A stretch of DNA of 64,000 nt from Rapana venosa (lineage: Eukaryota > Mollusca > Gastropoda > Neogastropoda > Muricidae). Of the stretch, positions 24,401-36,200 are shown piece after piece; the stretch's first letter is position 1; every line of letters begins with the position of its first letter. Under the pieces are notes generated by a model. That model was not told where the DNA came from, ran no database searches, and was given only the letters and a program-made list of their open reading frames with translations. The translations under genes were made by a program, and so were the position numbers. Location: positions 49,346,516-49,410,515 of the forward strand of contig CM054141.1 of assembly GCA_028751875.1 (NCBI GenBank), read 5' to 3'.

Positions 24401-25379
24401 ATGTATATTCTTGTATTGAGAGCAGTGATAGGTGTTATGGCCTTCACGATCAGCATTTAGTTAACAACTTGAAATGAAATAAAATGAAATTCACTGTTTT
24501 CTTCAGTATATGCATCATTGACTTAAAACAAGCAAAAGCACAACCAAAAAAAGCCAGTACAATGTGGCATCATGTGGCAGAGGGACATGAATGCAGGGCA
24601 GAGCAGAGTAAGGTGTTGCATAGTTGGATTTTTTGTGTGTGTTAATTCTTTATGATTCAAATATATTTCTAACGGCAGTATTTTGTGTATGAAATTATGT
24701 TAACAAATGCATTCATATATGTTAACAAATGCAGAGTTACTTGTTTTAATTATAAAGATAAAAAATATTGTAAATGTTTCTTCTGTGTGTATGTGTGTGT
24801 GTGTGTGGTTTTTTGGGTTTGGGTTTTTTTTCATTCTTTTATTTTAAGGATAATGAAATAACCATTCATGTGTATGTGTTTGCATGCATGCATGCACATG
24901 TGTGCGTGATAGAGTGAGTGCATGTGCACATGCATACACAGTGTAGTGGGCATGGTGCATGCATGATCATTCACACAGTCATGCATGTTAGTGTGCAAGA
25001 CATGTTTATGTATATTTTGCACACTCGCTTATCTTAATTACTCTTTCACCGATATAACTCTCATACTACTAAAACCATTACTCAACAACAACAACAAACC
25101 CCCCAAAACTCACAATTTTTGCCTGTCCAGGTGTAGACCGCTTGGCCAAAAGGTTGGCTGAACGCCAGATGAGGAGGAAGCAAGAAGAGGACATGCTGGA
25201 ATTGAGGCTACAGCGCCTGCGGGAACAGCGGAATACAATGGCCGCCAGGCACAAAATGAGGGCCCGGAGCCGAAGTGTGGAGCGAGAGAGACTGTTGGAT
25301 CAGCCGGTGTGTAGTGTTGGTTTATTGTGGTGAAGGGGGAATTTGTCAGTCTGTCTGTGTGTGTGTGTGTGTGCGTGTG

Positions 25380-25430
<51 letters not shown>

Positions 25431-25880
25431 TCCATGGCTAGAGCTCCAAGGTTCATCCATGGTAAGATTTACATATGCTACTGTTTTTACCCACCATACA
25501 GCAGCCATATTCCCGCTTCAGGGATCGTGTCTAAACATGACATCTATGTGCATGCAGTTTATTTTCGTGTTGTCATCCATTCCTACCAGCACGAAATGGC
25601 CTACTCTTCCGAAAGGCGGAACTGATTTTCTAATGTGTGCACAAGATGTTCTGCATGCATTCACACACAGAGTTTGGTTTATTGTCTCATTCAAAGAACT
25701 TTTGGGAAGTGGAGTCAGTACTGATGTTCACTCTAGGATAAAATCCCCTAAAATGGGCACCTCTGTGGTGGCTTGATCCCAGGCCATTAGATTATGAGCA
25801 TAAGTGTGATGCTCTAAATGCTAGGCCTGGTGAATTTGGAGGTGGAGTGAGTGTGTGTGTGTGTGTGTGTGTTGTGGTGT

Positions 25881-25934
<54 letters not shown>

Positions 25935-28900
25935 GTTGTGTGTGTGTGTGTGAAAACAAACCAAATATAATCAATTTTCATTTGTTTTTTAACAGACTAT
26001 AAGGCCTGTGTAAAATAAAGAGTCTGAAATAGCTACTGTGAAAAAACTCAAGATCATATCCCTATTGTCTGAATGCTGCTACCTTAATGGAGGACAAAAA
26101 GGACCGCATTCACAAAAATCTCACCACTGGTGTACTGCAGAGCTTTAGCCAAGAAACACAAAAAATAGTAATCATCCAATTTTTACATTTTGATATTTTA
26201 TTCAATTTTTAGCCATTTCTCTGATTTATTTTCAGCCGGAGGGGACTTTGCACAGAGAAAGAAGAAAGTCTGATGGAGGCGTGGGTGATGGTTTGGGGCG
26301 GTATTTCAGTGATACTGGTAAGGGCACAATTTAGCGACAGAATGCAGTTTTTAATGTGTGCGTGTCTGTATGTGTGTATGTCCATGTGTGTGTGCACCAC
26401 AATTGTTTGCAAGAGGGAGAGAATGTGTGTGTGCGTGCACACGTGTGTGTGTGTGTGTAAATTGTTGCACCTACCTATGTATGTGTGAGTTTTATATGTG
26501 TATGTGTCTGTATGTGTATACACATGTATGCATACATGTGCTTGTTCATGCATACAAAGGCTCATATCATATGTTCATACATGCTTTCATCTTTGTGCAT
26601 ACATGTATCAAAATCCTCTCTCAACGATGCAGGTGAACTCATACCGGATTCTGCCAATGAGCTCATCACGGACACCCACCACAGCCACCCTGAAGCTTCA
26701 TTGGCAGCTAACCTCACTGCTCTTCAGGTGCAAGAAATGGCCGAGTGGGTGAGTCGTTTATAGGAATAGTTTGCCAAAATAAAGTCTTCACCATGGAACT
26801 TCACCGTGAAACTTTGGCACAGACCAAAAAGCTTTGTCAGCTACTTATGTAAGCAAATAGCCAAAGCTTACATTAAAAATAATGTGCTTTGAAATGTTGT
26901 GTGAGAATTGTCTTCATCCATGTCAAGGTCTTAGTTCTTAGCATAACAACCTGTAGACTCTGTTGTTTATGGCTGCCCGTGACGTGAGGTACTTGAAAAC
27001 ACTCATACATGTATGCAGTTTTCTAACGCAGTGTGTACTCTTACCGTGATCCCCAGGTGTGATAAGTGAGACAGAATGCATGTTGTGGGTGACACCCAAG
27101 CTGGGGAATGCTCATCAACAACAATAAAAACAATGGCAACAGCAATATGAATCTAAATCAGTGACCCAGTCATAATGATCTGTCTAGTAGCAGAGGTATC
27201 CTGAGTTTGAAGCTGGACATTTCCTAGTCCATTAGACAATAGAATTTTATTTGATGACATGATAAAGAGACTCAGGTCCCCTGCCTAATGTGTTTTTAAG
27301 CATTTTCATTTCCGCTGCTTCTACAGTATTTTTCTGAATGTGTAGTAGGTTTCTGTCATTTAAATCTTTCCATCATCTGTGCTTTCAGTTTGAAGAGCCT
27401 GAGGGCTCCAGGAAAGAACAAATCACCCTGAATGAGGTGAGGAAACTTCAGAACAAGCTGCACCATCTGGAGAAGTCCCTCCTTCTCTCCACCACCACCA
27501 CCTCCTCCTCTGCCTCCACCCCCACCATCCCAGCCTTTGCAGCTGGAGCAGCTGCCCATTCAGGGGAGACCTTACTCAGCTCTGTCCCTTCTGCAAGCCA
27601 GGGAGATGCTGGCTATCCCATTGATGAACTCCTGTCTCCTGGAGCAGAAGGGGCCTCTGGGGGTAGGATCGATGTCTCAATCAAATCTCGCAGATTGAAT
27701 GCAAACCATGACCCACCAGCCTCTCAGCGGTCTCGTCTATTGATGAGAGAACAGGATGGTGAGGGTTTGCACCCTTCTTATCTCCAGCCAGCTTCTCACA
27801 GGCTGCCATCAGCTGCCAGATCAAAACGACTGCACAGCAGTCGCCAGTCATCACCTCAAGTCAGAGCCATGGCTGCAGACAGCAGCAGAAGCGGTAGCAG
27901 AAGACATGCTCCTCTGGACTTTAACAATAATGCTGCTGCTACTCCATCCCCCGGTAGTGCAGCCTCAGAGAAAGAGCCCATGGTTCCCAAGGTGATCACC
28001 CTGACCTTCAAGGATGTGATGCTGGGGAAGGGAGGGGGAGACGGTGCTCCACAGAAAGGGGATGGGGAGGAGGGTGGTGATACAAAAGTGCAGACTACAG
28101 TGCCACACATGTCCATGAGCAAACGCCAGTTGTTGGACGAAATTCGCAGGGAGAAAGATGAGCATCGCAAAAATGTTAGGTGAGGGTTTCTGTGTTTTGT
28201 CTTTTTGTTTTGTCACGAGTTATGTAATGTCTTTTCTAACTTTTCAGGTTAATTCATTTTACAGTGTCTTTATGAGAAGGTTTGTCTACAGATACATAAG
28301 AGCCAAACTTAATCAAGATTTTTAGTCATTAAGTTGGAAGTTCTGTTGGAAATAAATATATTTCAGGGTATATGCTAAAGCTTTTTTGTTATTGTGTTGA
28401 AATTATGATACATAGAAAGTTAGGGTGGGTTTTTTTCTTTCTTTTTTTAATTTCCGGTCTGTTTGGCCCTTTATTTCATGTGTTAGCAGAGCACAGTTTT
28501 TAGCACAATTTTATTATTGGCATTCTTGTTGTTGATCTTGTCATATTATGCAGTAAATTTGTTTCATTTCTTGAGACTAGATTTTTTTTTCTTATAAATA
28601 GTCTTGCCTATTTAAGATGAAGATATTTTCATGCTATTCTGTAACACAGTTACTCTCTTGAAATCAGATTTTTTTCCTTAGGATAATTGAAGATAATGAA
28701 AATGATATGATGATGGAAATAATTATTTTCTTTGTTTGTTGTTGTTCCTTTTTGTAGACATCTGAAATCAGAGCTAACCCGACTTCAGCACAAGGACCCC
28801 GTACGAAAATCAGAAATCAACCATGCTGACATAGAGTTCACAGAATCAGGTACATCACTTGCACTTAACAGAATCACATTCACTCACCATCAGTATCAAT

Positions 28901-31900
28901 ATTTATGCATCTATGTATGCTTTTATTTATATAGATATATACATACATATATATATGGAGAGACAAACATGACATACAGTTGTGAATTATAATACATGGG
29001 TATCATCTATGTTTCTTTAAAAATATACTTGTATATTTCATTTCATCCCTGTTTTGTTTTCTTTTTGTAATGCTTTTTAAAACTTTTTTTTTTTTTTTTT
29101 CACATGTGCAAAAAAAGCATATTAAATAGGAATCTCCTCTCTCTTTTCATTAGCATGTATGTGTGTCTGTGGGTGTGTGTGCTAGGGGGGATGGGGTAAT
29201 ACTAAAAGTGTGCTTCCAAAGTTCATTTTGTCAGAAAATGGCTTTCAAGTTTTATGGAGAATTTACAATTGCTCAAAAACTTGCCGCTACACATTACTCC
29301 TTCTTTTAAGCTATAATATATAGATATATATATATATAGAGAGAGAGAGATATATATATATAGAGAGATATATATATATAGAGAGAGAGAGATAGGTATA
29401 TAGATAGTAGATAGATAGATAGATGTGCTAACTTAGAGTCAAAAGTAAACTCTTAGCCTTTTCTGTGTGATTTTATGCTTACAATTTCCATGTAAGGTCA
29501 TTGTGAATTGTATGCCAGATCCCTCTGACTGAAAGGTCTTCACAATCAATGCACTTCCTAGTTTGATGCTGCTGCTGCTGATGATGATGATGTTGACGCC
29601 GATGACAACATTGATTAATTAATTACCTTTTTGTAGAGCAATGCTTCTGTAAAGGCAGACACGCATGTGCATACACACACATACACATTATCCAACTTTT
29701 TAACTGTATGAACATATTTCCCTTCTTTTTTTATTTTTTACTCATGTATTGAACATGTAACAGTGTATCTTCTTCTCCTAGCTGCGCCTGTTGACATGAC
29801 ATCGTTACCATTGCAGACCTGATTGGGGAAGGGTCGTTCTGTCAGGTCTTCCACGGCCAGTACCAGGGGGCAGAGGTGGCCGTGAAGAGACTGAAAACAC
29901 CACTGTCCTCACAAGACAAAAACTATTTTGCTGCAGAGGTCTGTTGGAAGCCAGGGCAGTGTGTGTTTGTGTGTGTCTGTGTGTTTATTTTTATTTAATT
30001 TTTTTTTTTATCAAGATTCTGTCAATATAGCATTTATTATTGTTTTTACATCCAGTATGTGTCATCGTTTTTTGTAAATTTGTATCTGTTACACTCAATA
30101 TGTGGTGCATGCTAACGAAAAGCAGACAGGATTTAATGGCAGTGGTGCATATGCCTCATACGTTTGCACACGGGCGCTTGGTTTTGCTATCAGAGGATTT
30201 AAGGGGAAGATTGTTATACGCACTTGTGTAACCATCCAGTGGAATATGCCCATTGACTGGAACAAACCTGGGTCGTCTGTTGCGAGTCGCGAATTTCGAA
30301 TCCTCTAGGTGTGCATCCTTGTTGTGGTGTACCACTCATCTGTTTTATGGTGTGAGTACAGCTCTATCTAATCCCTATCCTAACCTTCAAAGTCAGTTAT
30401 GAAGTTTGCTAAGACATATTTTTTTGATTTTTCATACAAGTTTTAGTGGTAATACCATTTATCATGATACCTGTGTTAGTCCTAAGAATGCATGAACTTA
30501 TATGTACCTTCCATGGCCAGCTGGGCTATATGCCTCATGACTTGTTGACTGACTGATTGGCTGGCTGACTGGTTGGTTGCTTGTAGAGAAAGAATGAATT
30601 AAGTGTGAAAGAAAGTTTGTTTAACAGCACTTCTGACTCAATGCTTCAGCTGTGCATTGTTGCCATTGATGGAGAAAAAAACGTTGGTTTTGTCTGCTCC
30701 TGTGTGCAGGTATCTTTGTTGCGAGATTTGCGTCATCCTCGTGTGGTGCTCCTTGTTGGCGTGTCCACTGCCGATCGTTTGCCCATCATGGTGCTGGAGT
30801 ACATGGCAGGTCGTGACCTCTACTCCCTCATCCATAACCCTTCAAGGTCAGGGTCTCACCTCAAGAGAAGGGTGTGAATGTGCGTTAGAAAATAAATGAA
30901 ATGATTTTTGTTGATTTTTCAGTACAAGTTTTCAGTTGGATGAAAAATCCATTATAGTCCATTATTGGCTCTGTCTTAAGTTATGAAATTATTATTGTCA
31001 GTGAATTTATATATGTAATCCTATTCTTGTTTTTGCCCTGTTTGATCATATCAGAATCTGACCTATTTAGAGGTACATCTATGAAAAGGGATATACAGTT
31101 AGACTAGGGTAGTGGCTTATGATTCATTTGCATTGCTTTTGACTTTTCAGATAAATAGATATTCACCCATTTCATTTTTCAGTTTTTTTACACTTCCATG
31201 TAAATATTCCCATCTGTTAAAATCACATTCTCATTTATTAAAATGTTTCAATTATTTTAGGACTGAGCCCAATATCTGATTCATTAACTTCATGAAAACT
31301 TTGTTCCCTGCAGTTTAGGCTTAAGTGTTATTGCACACTCTGTAAAAAGAATGCAGGTAGATAGGCAGCAGAGCATTTTTCTGTTGCTGATAAAGTAATG
31401 AATGACACATGAGCTGAGGAAGAAGATTTTAAATGTTCACATCTCGCCTGTATTGCAGAGTCAGCCTGGACCATGCAGAGTTCTACCAGATAGCACGGGA
31501 CATCAGCTCCGGCATGGTCTATCTCCACCACCACCGCCCTCCTGTCCTTCACCTTGACCTCAAGTCCATGAATGTCCTTTTGACCTCTGGCCATAGAGCC
31601 AAGATTGCTGATTTTGGCTTCTCTAAACTCAAGTGAGTTTTTGCATCAAGAACTGTTCTGTAGCACTCTCAGTTTTTCTAAATAGTGGCAAGACTTTCTG
31701 AATGCTGGTGCTTCCAAACCTGCTTTTATTTACCCTTAGAGATTATGGATGCTCCCTCCCCCCCCCCCCCCAATAATATTTTCACACCAAAAAAACCAAA
31801 CAAAACTTGATGAAGTAAGATTTTGTTCAAACTTCATAGAATACTGTGCTCTTGAAATGTTTGGTTGTTGAAATGGCCAGATCTGCGGCATAACAATTAT

Positions 31901-33129
31901 CTGCAGCCAGATCAGTAAACCATATGTAGCTAAGATATGAAAGTTTCCTAAAATTCCACACTCATTCCATGTTCACTTACAGGTATTGTATTGTATTTTG
32001 TTGTGTTGTCAATATATCCTTCTACAGTGGTCACTACCCTACTTCCCATCCACAAGGTAGTAATCAATGTGAAGAAAATATTGACATTTACTGACGGTAG
32101 TCTAACTGTACATCACAGGCACGATGCCGACAAAAAAGCAAGAAAGTCAGCACGGAACCGAGAGGTCAAGGGGTCACCAGCCTGGATGGCACCAGAGCTG
32201 CTTCAGGGAGGGGAGGTCACTCCCAAGGCTGACGTCTTCAGTTTTGGCATCATCCTCTGGGAGATGACGTCTCGGAAACATCCATATGAGGGCTGCTCTG
32301 TGTATGAGGTGGGTGAGACTCGTCTTCAATGTAATTAGTGGAAATAAAAGAGGGGCAGAAAGAAGGAGGGAGAGAGAGAGAGAACTCAGAACTCAGAAAT
32401 TTAATGTATCTCAGCCTTAGGCCATAATACATGGTTGGCGTAGAAGAAATTGACAATGCCACAGAGTGGGCAAAAACCAGATAACATACACAATACCAAG
32501 CTCACTTTCAGTGAAAGAAATAATGAAGACAATGCACAAATACATAAAAATCCATATGTATCAAACACAATTCACTATTTTGATCTAAATGTATCTTCCT
32601 TATGTCTGGATAAAATCAATATACATATATAGTTTTTCAAAATCATAACAAAACCATACCGTATGGTCGTGTGTGATGTAAATATCCTAATACAACAAAC
32701 TTTTTCTCTTATTGATGGAATGGAATATATATCTAGACAGGCAGTGATTTTTACTACTGTTTTCTGCTTTAAGTAGATCATGCAAAGGTGTATCAACACA
32801 ATCCCTTAAAAATTTAATTCTTAAATCATTATACACAAAACATTCATAAAGGAAATGCTTTTCATCTTCAACTTTGGGTTTACAAAATGGACATTGTTTC
32901 TTCTGATTCTGTGCACTATATCGATGTACATTGTTGTTGAGTGGTAAAACATTACATCTCACCTGTGACACAGCAACTCTAAAGCAGTAGGTATCTAAGT
33001 GTAGAAGATATTCTTCTTTAGCAAATATTGCTTTGAAACACCTGTAACTGTCATATCTGTCTCGGTCTCTGATTGTACTATACCATTCCTGGATAAACAT
33101 ATCAACTAGTCTTTGCTTAAACAGATGTA

Positions 33130-33206
<77 letters not shown>

Positions 33207-36200
33207 AGAAGTACAAAAGAAGCAAACTACAAACAAGATTACATAGACAGAGAGGCAGAAAGACAGACAGACAATCAGAGAACCTTTATTTTTGAGCATG
33301 ATAGAAAGCAGTTAGTGCTAGTTCAAGTGAGAGGCGCATGCAGAGAGAGATAGAAAGGGATTGAGAGAGAGAGAGAGTGCTATCAAACCCAGCTTCAAGA
33401 CACGTGTGTTTCTAAGAGAGAGACAGACAGACATAGAGAGAGGAGTTAAGAGAGAAAGAGATGGAGATATATATATGGAAAGACAGAGAGAAAGCAGTGA
33501 TTTGCTTCAAAATAAAAGTGGAACCAAAGTGATTAGAGCAAAATATGTTAGCTTTGTATTAAGCTGCCTATGTGTTGTCTGTAATTGAAACTCAAGTCTG
33601 TTTAATATAACTGTATTTTTTTTTCTCCTGAAGCAGCGTATAATGTAAATACAAGAGTCCTAGGATTTCACAATGAAAAAAGGCATGAGCATATGCATGG
33701 ATACACACACCACATAGGTCTCACACAACACACATGCGCACAAACAACACACACACACACATGTGCACGCATGCACAAACACACACAAACACACACACAC
33801 ATTTTTTTTCAATGCTATCATGTTCTGTCAATATTGTCCTGGCAGATTTTAGAGCAAGTCAGAACAGACAAACGGCCAGTGATCCCAGAGTCGTGTCCTC
33901 CTGATCTGTTGTCTTTGATCACAAAGTGCTGGAGCCCTAACCCTGCTGTCAGACCCAACTTCAAGGCAAGTGTTGTACGAGAGAGAGAGAGAGAAGGGTG
34001 GGATGAGAGAGAGAGAGAGAGGAGTATGAGAGGAGGAGGTAGGAAGAGGAGAGAGAGAGAAAAAAAAAGGTGGAGGGAAGAGAGAGGGGGGAGGGAAGAG
34101 AAGGAAAGAGGTGGGGAGAGGACACAGGTGTGTGTGTTTCTGTGTGTGTGAGAGAGAAGAGAAGAGAGAGACTGCTATCAAACCCAGCTTCAAGGCTTGT
34201 GTGTTTCTAAGAGGGCAAGATTTGGGGAGGGGGAGGAGATAAGGAGGGAGGGAGGGAAAGAAAGAGAGAGAGTGTGTGTGTGCGTGCACACAAAATATAA
34301 TACAATGCAAGACATTTCAAGACAATACAGTATAATAAGTACAGAATTTGAATACAACACATGTATACCTTGAAAACTACATCTATCTTGAAAAGTACTT
34401 TTTACATTTTAAGACCTGCTGCCTTGCAAAAGAAAACAACAGCATACACCAATGAAACCTTCAAGACAGCGCTTCTTTCCCGTTTACTTTTCAGGAGGTT
34501 CTGAAGCAGATGGAAGACTTGTCTTTCCCTGCAGGCTGGAGGGCGCTCTTCAAGGCAGCAGGCGTTCCCAACGAAGCCCTGGAAGACCTGACCTCCACCC
34601 GTCACATCATCTCCCTGGTCAACTCCTCCTTGGAGACTTCCTCTTTGCAGAACATGGGACTTGATGGTGCTGCTCCCTGTCCTGCTGCGAAGCAGGAATC
34701 TTTGCTGGAGAAGAAAGAAATCGCAGAACAGTAAATGGCAGAACAGCGAAGCCAAACGGTGGTGGACCTTTAGTGAGGAACTCCCTGGAGACCTGTGACT
34801 ACAGTCTTAGTGATGAGGACACTCTGCAGCTGGACGACAGTCTGGACAGCACTCTGCACAATGATTCCCTGGAGGAAGTCTCACCAAGGTCCAGGACGTC
34901 CAGTTACAACTTTGTCCAGAGAGACCCACGGGGTGGTCCACAGGGTGGTGAGCACACTGAAGCAAAAGGGACACTAAGAGGAAGGTTGCAGAAAGTGTCA
35001 ACAGATGTTGTGAAAGTGCCTGAAGTGCCTTTGCTGCCTCTAGAAACTCTGCGCTCACCGACTCCTCAAGCTGTGCACTTGTCAATGTCATCCTTTTATG
35101 ACTCTGTGGAGGATGACCTGCCAGGCGCCAACCAGTTTCCAGCCCATGAGTCACGCCCACCAGGTCAGCAGTTTCAGGGAGGAACCTGAGTCCCATTGTA
35201 CCCCGCCTTGCCTTAGAGGAGGGAGGCAATGTCAATGAGGAGGTCACCCATCCAGCAGCGTCCTTGAGCAAACCTCCTCCTCTGGCTCCTATTGAGGCCC
35301 AGCTCCAGCCTGGGGGTGATGGCTGTGAGGATGAGCAACCTGCTGATCCACAGGACAAGAGTGGCCCAGTCATGTCAGCAAGACAAGCCAGAAGGCTGGG
35401 TCTGTCTAGATCTTCATTCCACAGTGGTGAACAGTTCACATCCTCTGTTCAAGACATCAGTGCCAACAATACTACCCCTGAAGTGAAAACCAGCCCCTCT
35501 CAAGAAACTGAAGAGATGTGTGCAGTGCCCTCAAACAGCAACTCAAGTGCAGCCCCGTCTAGTCAAAAGGAGCATGTATCATGTTCAGACAGTGTTGCCT
35601 TAGATACTCAGAGGAGGTCACTCTCAGTGAAGCCAGTGCCATGTACCCCCAAACCCAAGGTAAGAACCAAGCTGTCAGGGAGATCCACAGGTTCTGAGGC
35701 TGTGGACGGACCTGAAAGCAAGGCCAGAGCAGAAGAACTGTCTCTGCCTATTCATAAGTCAGATGCTAATGCCAAAACCAGTCCATCTGGTCAGAGTGTC
35801 AATTCTTGCGCTCTTTCTCCCCATTCGTCTGTCAGTACCTCTAACGGTGTGCCCCCTCCTCCACCACCTCCTCCCCCACCGCCACCTCCACCTCCGTTGT
35901 TCACCCCGTCTGGTCCCTCGTTCTCAAGTTCCAAACCCCTAGGAGAGGAGCTACAGCAGCGCAGACACACCCTTGCTTCTGTGCATCAAGAACTACTGCA
36001 GGTGTCTCAGCAGAAGCTGGGAGATTCTGTGGAGAAGAGAGCCAGCAAGAAAAAGAGGAACTTTCTGAAAGAGCGCTATCGCGGAAACCCTCACATCTCC
36101 GTGGAGGCCAGCATGCTGCAGGTGCAGAAAGGTCAGCTGAGGTCGGTGACCCAGCCCCACCCCAGTCAGTTACAGGACGTGCCGTCTGCTGGACACATTT

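Noticed and set aside
26273..26763. Readthrough ORFs across kinase exons 6 and 7
   Set aside because: They extend exon sequence into GT-rich intron; the spliced frames continue cleanly from GTAAGG and GTGAGT donors.
30040..30308. Plus-strand ORFs in kinase intron 10
   Set aside because: The segment looks like a worn SINE (AAACCTGGGTCGTCTG, GAATTTCGAATCC) and breaks the kinase frame if included.
33849..34310. Ser/Leu/Pro ORF and Arg/Glu ORFs over GA tracts (also near 50500 and 51100)
   Set aside because: Frame artefacts of GA/CT microsatellites; open in several frames on both strands.
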